Counted from the stretch's first letter, positions 17,814 to 26,732 are shown. The stretch is 64,000 nt of DNA from DAOULY01 sp034414595 (GCA_034414595.1 DAOULY010000001.1:115116-179115); one strand, 5' to 3'. Notes: a model not told the origin generated them from the sequence alone. Program-made: numbers and translations.

Positions 17814-19076
17814 TTGGCAAGAGTCAAAGTCTTCCATTTTCTCGGCGACCAAGAGGATGAATTCGAGTGGGGCCAAAACACTGTTATCTGTCAAGCCAAT
17901 CGATTGGATATGGAAATAAGAGACTGCGACCTGGCAATTTTCCCATTCGGGCGGTTCGTCGGAGAGTATGCGGAGGCAGACAATGAACTCAGGGCAGTGG
18001 AACTTACGGAGAGTAGAATCAGATTAGCTTTAGAACGTGGGAACAGTGCATGTCTCATTTATAGTCATATCAGCCAGCGTAAAGAGTTCAACAGTTGGAA
18101 CCGGTGGTCGAAATGGCGCGAGTATGCGCTGGGCGAAAGATTCTTGGTAAACGAGGAAATTGACGCAGATGCCATGGGCCGCACAAATGCCATTGTCTGC
18201 CTAAGCAATGAGCTTGACCCTTTCATTAGAGAATATGGAGCGACTGAATACTTCTTTCAGTTCCTCTCAAAGATGGACCAGCGTTACCATGTGCTCTGTA
18301 GGACGGCAGAGAGTGCAGCAATATGTGGTTTTGTGCTTGAAATAGGCAAGGGGCTACTCTATATCTTGCCTGGTGATCCCCCTCCGGGTACTGAGCCGTC
18401 TTTTGTTCATTCGCTTGTTCACTGTCTTCTTGCCGATATTGAAGCGAGACGCCGGCCAGCAACTGCACCCATTGCCGACTCATTCAAGTTCGCGAAGGAA
18501 AAAGAAATAAGAGCGGAAAAGCAAGCCTTTGAGAACAAACTGCAGGAGGTAGAGACAATTATAGCAGAGTATCAAAGGAGGAAAGACATCCTTTTCTTGC
18601 GCGATACTCCTTTGGAGGGTAGGCTACCCGACTGGCTTCCAGTTCATTTTGGCATCAAGACAAAGAGGCATGAAAAATACATCGAAGACTTTTGGATTGT
18701 CGATGAGAATGGAACTGATGTAGCTATCTGTGAAGTAAAAGGACTCACCAAAAATGTAAAAAGAGAGCATATAACAGCGCTGGTTCAACATCGTGAGCAG
18801 CGTGATTTGCCAGATGACTTTCCTTCCATTCTTTTTGTTAACACCTTCGCTGATGTTGAGACAGTAGATGAGAAGGAGAAACAGCGCATAACAAAGACAG
18901 AATGCCAAAAGGCTGTCAGAGACCATGTACTCATAGCGCGCACACTTGACCTAGTTCGCTTGCTTGACTTAGTTGAGGAAGAAAAACTAGAACGCTCAAG
19001 AGTAAGTGACCTTCTTCTCACTGAGGTGGGATGGCTAAAGGTATCCGATGACGGATACGAAGTGGTGAAGGAGTAA
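17814..19076 (+). CDS. Hypothetical PD-(D/E)XK nuclease-like protein inserted in the his operon
   Basis: 420-aa protein not recognised as any histidine enzyme. Residues 1-210 are an uncharacterised domain. Residues about 225-262 are charged and heptad-like, a probable coiled coil. The C-terminal part carries the pattern Asp292...x14...Glu307-Val-Lys309 (WIVDEN...CEVKG), followed by a His and a basic stretch, as in PD-(D/E)XK nucleases. A TTG start lies one base after hisA, with an AAGGG site. The gene is visibly richer in A+T than hisA and hisI, suggesting later insertion. A defence or DNA-repair role is inference. Confidence 0.7.
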   Translation: MARVKVFHFLGDQEDEFEWGQNTVICQANRLDMEIRDCDLAIFPFGRFVGEYAEADNELRAVELTESRIRLALERGNSACLIYSHISQRKEFNSWNRWSKWREYALGERFLVNEEIDADAMGRTNAIVCLSNELDPFIREYGATEYFFQFLSKMDQRYHVLCRTAESAAICGFVLEIGKGLLYILPGDPPPGTEPSFVHSLVHCLLADIEARRRPATAPIADSFKFAKEKEIRAEKQAFENKLQEVETIIAEYQRRKDILFLRDTPLEGRLPDWLPVHFGIKTKRHEKYIEDFWIVDENGTDVAICEVKGLTKNVKREHITALVQHREQRDLPDDFPSILFVNTFADVETVDEKEKQRITKTECQKAVRDHVLIARTLDLVRLLDLVEEEKLERSRVSDLLLTEVGWLKVSDDGYEVVKE

Positions 19077-19083
19077 ATAGTCA

Positions 19084-19440
19084 ATGAAAGAGCCAAAGGC
19101 GAGCGAACTCGAGCCCAGGTTCGACGAAAAAGGGCTGATCCCGGCCATCATCCAGGATGCTGAGAGCGGCCAGGTGCTGATGCTGGGCTACATGAACCGG
19201 GAGTCGTTTGAGCGCACGCTGTCATCGGGAGAGGTCTGGTTCTATAGCCGAAGCCGGCAGGAGCTATGGCATAAGGGGGACACCTCGGGAGTGCGCATCC
19301 ATGTCCGCTCCATCTCCATAGACTGCGATGAAGATGCCATACTGGTCAAGGCCAAAGCGACGGGGCCGGTGTGTCATACCGGGAATACCTCCTGCTTCTT
19401 CCGAGAGCTCACTCAGCGTCAGCCTCAACAGCCCCCTTGA
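19084..19440 (+). CDS. hisI: Phosphoribosyl-AMP cyclohydrolase
   Basis: 118-aa metal-dependent enzyme of the third step of histidine synthesis. Motifs: LMLGYMNRESF, WFYSRSRQELWHKGDTSG with the metal-binding His, the DCDEDA aspartates and the C-x6-CHTGNTSCF cysteine/histidine set. It lacks a fused HisE domain. It follows the inserted nuclease-like gene by 7 nt. Its 3' end overlaps the convergent DUF1385 gene by 32 nt. Confidence 0.95.
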   Translation: MKEPKASELEPRFDEKGLIPAIIQDAESGQVLMLGYMNRESFERTLSSGEVWFYSRSRQELWHKGDTSGVRIHVRSISIDCDEDAILVKAKATGPVCHTGNTSCFFRELTQRQPQQPP

Positions 19441-20290
19441 GTGCCGATATCGCTACCTCTAACTGGCGGTCATCCGGTTGCCGGGTGGTCAGCGCTTGTA
19501 GCAGCAGGCCGGGGGCAAGCAGGGCTCGAAGCACGGGATTTTTATCATGTCTAGCGCTGAGGTGCACCAGCTCATAGCTTACGGCAGCGATAACAGGGAA
19601 CAAAGCAAGGCGCTCCACGAAGCGAAGCCATAGCGGAGGCTGGCCCATGAAGACAAAGACGATGATAGCCAAGACGAGGACGATGAGGACGAAGGCAGTA
19701 CCACAGCGAACATGCGCCGTGCTATATTGCCGCACCGCATCCACCTCCAGAGGGACCCCTCCCTCATAGGCATTGACCGTTTTGTGCTCAGCTCCATGAT
19801 AGGCAAACACCCGCCGTATCTCCGGGATGAAGCCAATGGCCCATAGATAGGCGATGAACAGCGCCAAGCGAATGACCCCATCCACCAAATTGCTCAGGCG
19901 GGCAGAGCCTATCCAGGGGTCCAGACTCCAGGAAACGAGCAATGGCAACACCAGAAACAAACCCAGACCAACCGCAATCCCAAATAACATGGAAGACCAG
20001 AAGAAAACGGAGGTAAGCCCTTTTTTCTTCTCCTCCGAAGCCGTCCCCGCAGCCACCTCAGCAGAGTACATCAAGGTGCGCAGACCGATGACCAGGGTCT
20101 CCACCAGGACGATGAGGCCGCGAACAAAGGGCACTGTGCGCCAGCGGCTGGTATATACAGCACTCAGGGGCTCGATGGTGGTCATGATGACGCCATCTGG
20201 CTGGCGCAGGGCCACTGCGATGTGCCTTTGGCCACGCATCATGACCCCCTCAATTAGAGCCTGACCGCCATAATAGAACTTCGAACTCAA
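19409..20290 (-). CDS. DUF1385 (YqhQ-like) membrane protein
   Basis: 293-aa protein. The N-terminus FYYGGQALIEGVMMRG is diagnostic of the DUF1385/YqhQ family. Four to five hydrophobic segments follow, with the conserved YHGAEHKTVNAYE block between them and HxSxRHDKNP near the C-terminus. The biochemical role is unknown to me. It often lies near rpmE and release-factor genes, and here rpmE is two genes upstream. Its end overlaps hisI tail-to-tail. Confidence 0.9.
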   Translation of the reverse strand: MSSKFYYGGQALIEGVMMRGQRHIAVALRQPDGVIMTTIEPLSAVYTSRWRTVPFVRGLIVLVETLVIGLRTLMYSAEVAAGTASEEKKKGLTSVFFWSSMLFGIAVGLGLFLVLPLLVSWSLDPWIGSARLSNLVDGVIRLALFIAYLWAIGFIPEIRRVFAYHGAEHKTVNAYEGGVPLEVDAVRQYSTAHVRCGTAFVLIVLVLAIIVFVFMGQPPLWLRFVERLALFPVIAAVSYELVHLSARHDKNPVLRALLAPGLLLQALTTRQPDDRQLEVAISALKGAVEADAE

Positions 20291-20317
20291 GCCATGAACC
20301 TCGATTTATGTTCGTCC

Positions 20318-20782
20318 TCAGCTCAGCTTGCTCCAGCTGAGGACGATGAGGACGATCGCCGCTATGCCGGCGATGCCGATTGCAGACACTGGAACAAAGA
20401 CACCAGCGAGGCCAAGTCCACCGAGCGCTATCCCCACAGCGCCCACCGTGATCCCGATAAGACCGCCGTTCTTCTTGGACCTCAACAGCAGGCCGCAGGC
20501 AGCTAAGTAGCCTACCCCGAGAATCGTCGCGAGGATTGCCGTACCCAGAGCCCTAATGAGAGTAAGCACGCCCACAAAAGGCAGCGCAGGCATTTCTATG
20601 GGCGCTCTGGTAAGAAAGCCAGCGGCGAAGGAAAAGAATAGAGCCGCGAGAAGGCTGAGGCCACCGAGTACCCCGCATATTACAGCGGCCGCAGTGATGG
20701 CGCCTGGTCGTCTGATTTGATCAAATTCAACAGAGGACGGTGGGAAAACCTCTGGGCCATACTCAGGAACAATAAGTGGCAT
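20318..20782 (-). CDS. Hypothetical membrane protein
   Basis: 154-aa protein with a hydrophilic N-terminus of about 30 residues followed by four hydrophobic segments rich in Gly/Ala, ending in a short charged tail. ATG 20782 is preceded by GGGAG; a GTG further upstream (20803) is possible but less supported. It sits between rpmE and the DUF1385 gene. I do not recognise the family. Confidence 0.6.
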   Translation of the reverse strand: MPLIVPEYGPEVFPPSSVEFDQIRRPGAITAAAVICGVLGGLSLLAALFFSFAAGFLTRAPIEMPALPFVGVLTLIRALGTAILATILGVGYLAACGLLLRSKKNGGLIGITVGAVGIALGGLGLAGVFVPVSAIGIAGIAAIVLIVLSWSKLS

Positions 20783-20828
20783 CTTCAACCGGCTCCCGGG
20801 CACACTTGAAGCAAAACACAGCTACCCA

Positions 20829-21035
20829 TCACCCTTTGAGCTTGTACCGTCTCCTGAAACGTTCCACCTGCCCTGCCGAGTCTACGATGCGCTGCTCCCC
20901 TGTGAAGAAGGGATGGCACTTGCTGCAGACCTCTACCTTGAGCGCGGGTTTGGTCGAGCCCACAGTGAAGGTATTGCCACAGGAGCATGTGACCTTGGCT
21001 TCGGGGTAGTATTCGGGGTGGATCTTATCCTTCAT
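20829..21035 (-). CDS. rpmE: 50S ribosomal protein L31, zinc-binding type
   Basis: 68-aa protein with the four zinc-binding cysteines (Cys17, Cys19, Cys37, Cys40) of the C+ form of L31. Typical C-terminal pattern VERFRRRYK is present. Overlaps rpmA by 4 nt (ATGA). Confidence 0.95.
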   Translation of the reverse strand: MKDKIHPEYYPEAKVTCSCGNTFTVGSTKPALKVEVCSKCHPFFTGEQRIVDSAGQVERFRRRYKLKG

Positions 21036-21283
21036 CGGTAAACGCTTACTTTCCTTTTGTTCTTCTTGGCTGGCCCGAACTTGACCTCACCATCGATAAG
21101 GGCGAACAGGGTATGGTCTCGGCCCAGCCCCACGTTGTCACCGGGTTCGATTCTGGTCCCCCGCTGCCGCACCAAAATATTCCCAGCCCGGACAGACTGA
21201 CCATCAAAGCGTTTTACTCCCAGTCTTTTTGCGACGCTGTCCCGTCCCAGACGGGTGCTGCCTCCTGCTTTTTTGTGTGCCAT
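21032..21283 (-). CDS. rpmA: 50S ribosomal protein L27
   Basis: 83-aa protein starting MAHKKAGGSTRLGRDS, the typical L27 N-terminus that reaches the peptidyl-transferase centre. There is no cleavable N-terminal extension. The start ATG at 21283 has a GGGGGTGA site. The open frame reaches 21304, but the extra residues are not L27-like. The upstream rplU frame continues 80 nt into this gene. Confidence 0.96.
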   Translation of the reverse strand: MAHKKAGGSTRLGRDSVAKRLGVKRFDGQSVRAGNILVRQRGTRIEPGDNVGLGRDHTLFALIDGEVKFGPAKKNKRKVSVYR

Positions 21284-21614
21284 GAGCTTCACCCCCAGAG
21301 CCAACCACTATCTCGTCGATGACAAGCCTGGTGTGAGGTTGGCGATGTCCTATCTTCCTGCGATAACGCACCTTCGGTTTATATTTGAATACGATGACCT
21401 TCTCCGCTTTGTCCTGAGCCACTACAGTGGCCCTGACCCTGGCATCGGCAACTGTGGGACGGCCCACTGTTACGCCAGAGTCGTCGGCGACGAGAAGCAC
21501 CCGATCAAGCTCGATGGTGCTGCCCTGTTCCACGGCAAGCTGTTCCACCTCGATGACGTTTCCGGGGGACACTTTATACTGCTTGCCCCCACTTTCCAAA
21601 ATGGCATAAGTCAT
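21204..21614 (-). CDS. rplU: 50S ribosomal protein L21 with C-terminal extension
   Basis: The first ~103 residues are a standard L21 (MTYAILESGGKQY..., KVIVFKYKPKVRYRRKIGHRQPHT, ending near VIDEIV). The family normally stops here. In this sequence the frame runs on for about 32 more residues, through the ribosome site of rpmA and 80 nt into it. The start is ATG 21614. A lost stop codon or a sequence error would explain the extension. Confidence 0.92.
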   Translation of the reverse strand: MTYAILESGGKQYKVSPGNVIEVEQLAVEQGSTIELDRVLLVADDSGVTVGRPTVADARVRATVVAQDKAEKVIVFKYKPKVRYRRKIGHRQPHTRLVIDEIVVGSGGEAHGTQKSRRQHPSGTGQRRKKTGSKTL

Positions 21615-21662
21615 AATCACCCTCAATTCTAAAGCCACAGAACCAAGCTGTCAAGTTCAGCC

Positions 21663-21691
21663 TTGACGCTAAATACGCCGTAGACTATACT
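21663..21691 (+). promoter_or_regulatory. sigma70-type promoter of lepB-galU
   Basis: TTGACG (21663-21668) and TATACT (21686-21691) are 17 nt apart. The predicted start near 21698 leaves an untranslated leader of only about 11 nt with no Shine-Dalgarno before the lepB ATG. Confidence 0.65.
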
Positions 21692-21708
21692 ACCGTTGTG
21701 ATCTTATT

Positions 21709-22263
21709 ATGTTGGGCTCAGCGGAACGAGATATCAGATACACTATTTGGCACATTATCGCGCCCATCCTTGTCGGCCTGATGGTCTTCTTCGCCGTCCG
21801 GGCTGTGGTCCAGAGCTTCGTGGTAATTGACATCAGCATGGAGCCCAACCTGCATGATGGACAATATCTCCTGGTCAGTAAAACAACCTACTGGTTTGGC
21901 ACGCCGCAGAGAGGAGACATAATTATCTTCCACCTGCCTGGAGACGAGTCGCGAATTTTCGTCAAGCGAGTCATCGCCCTCCCCTCGGAAACCATAGAGA
22001 TCCAAAATGGCCAGGTTTTCATCGACGGTGAGCTGGTTTCGGAGCCAGCATCTATCCGCACAGATAACAGCAACTACGGTCCTGCACTCATCCCGGACAA
22101 CAGCTACTTCGTCATGGGTGATAATCGCGGCAATAGCTACGATTCCCGTTCCGGGTTCCTCGTCCCCGAGGGTAATATAATAGGCAAAGCCTGGTTTTCC
22201 ATCTGGCCCTTGAGCGAATGGGGACTTGCCCCTAACTACTCGCTGGAAGCCGGGGGACAATGA
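21709..22263 (+). CDS. lepB: Signal peptidase I
   Basis: 184-aa membrane-anchored serine protease that removes Sec/Tat signal peptides on the outer face of the membrane. It has one N-terminal transmembrane helix (about residues 16-38), the catalytic Ser43 in ISMEPN and the general-base Lys86 in FVKRVIA. The conserved MGDNRGNSYDSR box lies near the C-terminus. The stop overlaps the galU start codons. Confidence 0.94.
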   Translation: MLGSAERDIRYTIWHIIAPILVGLMVFFAVRAVVQSFVVIDISMEPNLHDGQYLLVSKTTYWFGTPQRGDIIIFHLPGDESRIFVKRVIALPSETIEIQNGQVFIDGELVSEPASIRTDNSNYGPALIPDNSYFVMGDNRGNSYDSRSGFLVPEGNIIGKAWFSIWPLSEWGLAPNYSLEAGGQ

Positions 22264-23150
22264 TGGCCAAGGTTCGAAAGGCAGTGATTACCGCCGCCGG
22301 ATGGGGCACCAGGTTCCTTCCTGCGACCAAGGCCCAGCCCAAGGAGATGCTGCCCCTGATAGATAAGCCTATGATCCAGTACGCGATCGAGGAGGCTGTG
22401 GCCTCCGGCATCGAACAAATTGTCATCGTGACCGCGCTGGGGAAACGGGCCATCGAAGACCACTTCGACCGCTCTTTTGAACTGGAATATGTCTTAGAAC
22501 ACAGAGGGCATAAGAAGCTTCTGGAAGGGGTCCGCTCCATCTCAGAGCTGGCCAACATCTACTACATCCGGCAGAAGGAGCAGCTGGGGCTGGGGCACGC
22601 CGTCTTGATAACAGAAGAGCTTATCGGGGACGAGCCGTTCGCCGTTCTCCTTCCCGATGACATCACTCAGGCTCGAGTGCCGGTGATGAAACAAGCTATA
22701 AATCTATACCAGCGCTTTCAATGCAGCGTGCTCACTGTACAAAAGGTGCCCCGCGACAAGATACCGGCTTATGGCATCATCGAGCCCAAGCAAATAGAAG
22801 AGCGCGTATACCAAGTTTTGAGAGTGGTGGAAAAGCCCCACCCTGATAGTGCCCCGTCAAACCTGGCGGTTGTCGGTCGCTATGTCCTGACCCCCGAGAT
22901 CTTTCCCATGCTCAAGGCCATTCCCTTGGACCGAAAGCGGGAATTGCAGCTCGCCGATGGCTTCGAGCTACTGCTACAGCAACAGCCGATGTACGCTTTT
23001 GAGTATGAGGGCCGAAGACATGATGTGGGCACCCCGGTCAGCTTCTTAAAGGCATCGGTAGAACTGGCCCTCGGTCGCTCCGACATCGGGGATGACTTTC
23101 GGCAGTACCTGAAGAACCTGCAACTCAGCGATTTCAACCCAGAGGGTTGA
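22260..23150 (+). CDS. galU: UTP-glucose-1-phosphate uridylyltransferase
   Basis: 296-aa nucleotidyltransferase producing UDP-glucose. The N-terminal AAGWGTRFLPATKAQPKEMLP nucleotide-binding loop, VLLPDDI metal motif and GIIEPK...VVEKP segment are present. The start is ATGATG, and either Met is possible. The product could feed otsA at 12 kb and cell-surface polysaccharides. Overlaps lepB by 4 nt. Confidence 0.94.
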   Translation: MMAKVRKAVITAAGWGTRFLPATKAQPKEMLPLIDKPMIQYAIEEAVASGIEQIVIVTALGKRAIEDHFDRSFELEYVLEHRGHKKLLEGVRSISELANIYYIRQKEQLGLGHAVLITEELIGDEPFAVLLPDDITQARVPVMKQAINLYQRFQCSVLTVQKVPRDKIPAYGIIEPKQIEERVYQVLRVVEKPHPDSAPSNLAVVGRYVLTPEIFPMLKAIPLDRKRELQLADGFELLLQQQPMYAFEYEGRRHDVGTPVSFLKASVELALGRSDIGDDFRQYLKNLQLSDFNPEG

Positions 23151-23253
23151 GATCGAACTTACGTCGGCGTCACGACCAAGGCGCTTGTCCTGTGCCAGCG
23201 AAGATGTTAACATTAAGCATTCGCCCAAAAATGGCCGATTGAGGAAGGCGGGG

Positions 23254-24855
23254 ATGAGCCAAGAGCGCAGCAAATCGAGAAAGTACTTGCAAGCTATCAT
23301 GGACAGCCTTGATGACGAACTCATGGTCGTTGACCGGGAACTGCGCATCACCGAGGTCAATGCGGCACTGCTAAGAAACCACAACCTGAGCAGGGCCGCA
23401 GCCATCGGCAGTTACTGCTACCAAGTTTCCCACTGCCAGCCTGAGCCTTGCCTTCCCCCTGATTGCGAGTGCCCGGTGCGTACAGTTTTCCAGACCGGCA
23501 AGGCGATGCGGGTGCGCCATACCCATTCCTATGGGCCCGCAGACAAAGAGCCCAGAATTGTGGACATCATCGCCTCACCGCTAAAGGACAGCGAAGGCCA
23601 GGTCACCGAGGCGGTGGAGCTGATGAGAGATGTTACCGAGGCCACAAGGCTGGAAGAGCAAATCAGGAAGGCCAACCAGGACCTGTCAACCCTGAACTCC
23701 ATCGCAAGGATTGTGAGCCAATCCTTGAATTTGGATACGGTCCTTAACAGCGCCCTGGACGAGGTCCTGACAGTGATGAAAGGGAACATCGGTGGCATTC
23801 TACTTCTAGACGAGGAGTCGCAGACGTTGTCCTATCAGGCCTACCGCGGCCTGTCCCAGGAGTTCATCCAAGGCATCGCCCGTTTGAGAGTGGGTGAGGG
23901 CATTGCCGGTCGTGTAGCGCAGTCGGGAGAGCCGATCATAGTCGATGATATATCCAAAGACCCCAGGCTCACCCGTCCCGTGGTCGTTAGGGAAGAGCTC
24001 CGCGGCTTTGCCAGCGTGCCGCTGCGGTCCAAGAACAAACTAGTAGGCGTGATGAACATCGCCAGCCATGAGCCACGGCAGTTTACTACTCAGGACGTGG
24101 AGCTTCTGCACAACATTGCCAATCAAATTGCCATCGCCATTGAGAACGCCAAATTGTACGATGAGTTGCAACGCAAGGAACAAGCTCGCGGTGAGCTATT
24201 GCGCCAGCTGATCTCAGCCCAAGAAGAGGAACGAAAGAGAATTGCTCGTGAACTCCACGATGAGACCAGCCAAGCCCTCACCAGCTTGGCCATCGGTCTG
24301 GAAGCGGCAGTGGCGACAGTGCCTCTTGCCTGTGAAGATATGAGGCCCAAGCTAAAGAGAATGCAGTCCTTGGCCTTAGCCACCTTGGACGAGATCGAGA
24401 AAGTAATCTATGAACTGCGCCCCAGCCTGCTCGATGACCTGGGGCTGATTGCCGCGGTGCGCTGGTATGCCGAAAGCCGCTTCGAGGTCACAGGCACCAA
24501 TGTGAATGTGGAAGTCACCGGGCCTGAGAGAAAACTGCCCGTACAAATGGAGACAGATCTGTTCCGAATAATACAAGAGGCAGTTAACAATATCGCCAGA
24601 CATGCTGAAGCTGAGACCGCCAGCATAACTCTGGGATTCAGGGACGACAGGTTCACAGCTCACATCGAGGATGATGGACAGGGTTTCGACTACGAACAGG
24701 TCATGTCTTCTCGTGAAGGACAACGAGGACTTGGCTTGCTCGGCATGAAGGAGAGGGTAGAACTCCTAGGCGGTATCTTGAGCATCAATTCTCGACCTGG
24801 GCTGGGAACTGAGATCGACGTCGAGATTTCATGGCAGGAGGTAGTGGATGGCTAA
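23254..24855 (+). CDS. PAS-GAF sensor histidine kinase (NarX/LiaS-type HisKA_3)
   Basis: 533-aa soluble histidine kinase. Order: PAS domain (about 10-130) with a Cys/His-rich insert (Cys55, His60, Cys61, Cys66, Cys71, Cys73), GAF domain (about 150-300), HisKA_3 dimerisation helix with the phospho-acceptor His335 in ARELHDE, and HATPase with N-box NNIARHAE and the DDGQGF and GLLGMKER boxes. The insert could hold a metal, haem or Fe-S ligand and sense redox state (inference). ATG 23254 with AGGAAGG upstream is preferred over TTG 23185. It overlaps the regulator gene by 8 nt, forming a two-component pair. Confidence 0.93.
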   Translation: MSQERSKSRKYLQAIMDSLDDELMVVDRELRITEVNAALLRNHNLSRAAAIGSYCYQVSHCQPEPCLPPDCECPVRTVFQTGKAMRVRHTHSYGPADKEPRIVDIIASPLKDSEGQVTEAVELMRDVTEATRLEEQIRKANQDLSTLNSIARIVSQSLNLDTVLNSALDEVLTVMKGNIGGILLLDEESQTLSYQAYRGLSQEFIQGIARLRVGEGIAGRVAQSGEPIIVDDISKDPRLTRPVVVREELRGFASVPLRSKNKLVGVMNIASHEPRQFTTQDVELLHNIANQIAIAIENAKLYDELQRKEQARGELLRQLISAQEEERKRIARELHDETSQALTSLAIGLEAAVATVPLACEDMRPKLKRMQSLALATLDEIEKVIYELRPSLLDDLGLIAAVRWYAESRFEVTGTNVNVEVTGPERKLPVQMETDLFRIIQEAVNNIARHAEAETASITLGFRDDRFTAHIEDDGQGFDYEQVMSSREGQRGLGLLGMKERVELLGGILSINSRPGLGTEIDVEISWQEVVDG

Positions 24856-25504
24856 AACACGGGTATTGATCGTAGACGACCACGCTATATTGCGCGATGG
24901 CATCAGGGCTCTGCTGGCACTCCACGACGACTTAGAGGTAGTAGGAGAGGCAGCTGATGGCAATGAAGCGATTGCCAAAGCAAAGGAACTGACACCTGAT
25001 GTGGTGCTCATGGATATAGCCATGCCTCTCATGGACGGCTTCGAAGCCACCCGCCGCATTCGCAAGGAGAGCCCAAATACGAAAGTCCTGGTTCTGACCC
25101 AATATGACAACAGGGAGTACATCTCGTCCTGCGTAAAAGCAGGCGCCTCTGGCTGCATCCCCAAGAAGGCAGTAGCTTCCGAACTGTTTTCCGCGATCCG
25201 TGCTGTGCATGGCGGGGACTATTTCCTCTATCCGTCCCTGGCAAAGATGCTGGTCGAGGACTACTTGCAACGGATGGAGCTGGCAACGGAGGAGGAGCCT
25301 TTTGACCGCTTGACCGCCAGGGAACGCGAAGTGCTCAAATTGGTTGCAGAGGGTCGCAGCAACCGAGAGATCGCCGATCTACTCAGCATTAGCGTCAAGA
25401 CTGTTATCGGGCACAGGACCAGCTTGATGGAGAAGCTGGATATTCACAATCGCACCGCGCTGGTGAAATATGCCATCCGCAAGGGCCTGATAAGCGTCGA
25501 CTAA
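24848..25504 (+). CDS. NarL/FixJ-family response regulator
   Basis: 218-aa regulator: receiver with Asp56 in VVLMDIAMP, and a LuxR-type HTH at residues 155-215 (LTAREREVLKLVAEGRSNREIADLL). The start lies within the kinase gene, so the pair is coupled. Its targets may include the downstream small membrane gene (inference). Confidence 0.95.
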   Translation: MAKTRVLIVDDHAILRDGIRALLALHDDLEVVGEAADGNEAIAKAKELTPDVVLMDIAMPLMDGFEATRRIRKESPNTKVLVLTQYDNREYISSCVKAGASGCIPKKAVASELFSAIRAVHGGDYFLYPSLAKMLVEDYLQRMELATEEEPFDRLTAREREVLKLVAEGRSNREIADLLSISVKTVIGHRTSLMEKLDIHNRTALVKYAIRKGLISVD

Positions 25505-25843
25505 TAGCACAGGTCAAACCACCAACACCCCCGCAGGCCACCAGCAGCCTATTCATGGGATAGCCCTTTTTACCCACAACAGAGCGCCAGCTAATGGGGT
25601 ATTTCCCCTCGAGAAGCAAGGCGTCTTTTCTTTCAGAAGCGGGACAAAAATAGGGCGATTCCCCCCCCGAAAATAGGGTGCCCTAAGGGTGATATGCAGG
25701 GTACATGCAGGGTGACAGTCCCCCCTCGACTATGCATACAATAAATAGTCGGTTGGATGGTATAGGCAGAGCGAAAAAGACGGCAAAGCCGGTAGCCATC
25801 GGGGCGGAAAGCAGGGCGGTATTTCTCAACAAGGAGGTTTTTT
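25505..25843 (+). other. Intergenic region with short GC-rich repeats
   Basis: 339-nt gap without a convincing gene. It has short palindromes (for example GGGGTATTTCCCC) and repeated AAAATAGGG and GCAGGGT(A/G) words, which may bind a regulator such as the upstream LuxR-type protein. It ends with a strong AAGGAGG before the next gene. Confidence 0.35.
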
Positions 25844-26305
25844 ATGAAGGCCATGGCAAAGGTACTCGGTATAAGTGTGTTGGTAGTAGGCCTAGTGGGT
25901 GTGGCTCTGGGCATAGTGTTCCTCCAGCAGAGCTTCAGCAAGAGTGCAATGATAAAGGAACGAATGGCAGCGGAGCAGGTAACGCTCGGCCTCCCCGCCG
26001 CGGGCGAGCCAGGCTACATAGAAGGTAACGTAGTCGATACCGCTGGCGAAGCGCAAGTGGCCTCAGATACCTTGAGGGAGCATCGCATGGATAGCTACGG
26101 CACCTACGGTGACACGGCCAGGGGCTCCGCAGAGCGCACTTCATTCCTCGACGCTTTAAACATGGAGAACTCCCTGAATCTGGCCCAGGCAGGATTTGGT
26201 ATCAGCACCATGGCTCTCGGCAGTGGAGTGTTCATGATCGTCATGGGAGTTGGTCTTATGACCACGGGGACAACATTGTATTACTTAAGTAGACGCATGT
26301 CCTAA
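25844..26305 (+). CDS. Hypothetical membrane protein
   Basis: 153-aa protein with a transmembrane helix near each end (about residues 7-27 and 123-147) and a hydrophilic middle section. ATG 25844 has a perfect AAGGAGG site. No family recognised. It is followed by a clear terminator. Confidence 0.75.
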   Translation: MKAMAKVLGISVLVVGLVGVALGIVFLQQSFSKSAMIKERMAAEQVTLGLPAAGEPGYIEGNVVDTAGEAQVASDTLREHRMDSYGTYGDTARGSAERTSFLDALNMENSLNLAQAGFGISTMALGSGVFMIVMGVGLMTTGTTLYYLSRRMS

Positions 26306-26368
26306 GTAGCGCATGCCGCGCTGAAGTCACAAGGCTATCCGACCATCACTGAATAACGAGTATCGGAC

Positions 26369-26417
26369 GCAACCGAGGGCTATAGATAACATCAAGGGCC
26401 CTCGGTTGCTTTTTATT
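26369..26417 (+). terminator. Intrinsic terminator
   Basis: A 12-bp stem (26369-26380 with 26398-26409) with a 17-nt loop is followed by a T-rich tail. It ends the transcript of the 25844-26305 membrane gene. Confidence 0.85.
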
Positions 26418-26558
26418 AATGCATAGATGGCAGGCAAAAACACTCAAAAATATCACAATTTTCGGGCATATTATGACGCCAAAACAGACCTGCCACCCGA
26501 TAGTAACTCAAATCTTACCATGCTAAATTTTGGAGAAAAGTGGAGGGGGTGAAGGACA

Positions 26559-26732
26559 ATGGCAACGGTGTTGGCAATTCTAATGGTGCTCGGGATATTT
26601 GTTGTCATACCAGCTGTGATCGGGTTTGCCATAGTTGGCGCAGCGCTGCTATGGGACCGCTGGGCCCGCAGGAGCCAGATTGAGAGCACAGCCAACCTGG
26701 CACAGACGATAGAGTCGCCGTCGACCTCCTGA
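26559..26732 (+). CDS. Small single-helix membrane protein
   Basis: 57-aa protein with one hydrophobic helix (about residues 5-32) followed by a WDRWARR positive-inside tail. It has a strong GGAGGGGGTGA site upstream of ATG 26559. No family recognised. Confidence 0.55.
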   Translation: MATVLAILMVLGIFVVIPAVIGFAIVGAALLWDRWARRSQIESTANLAQTIESPSTS

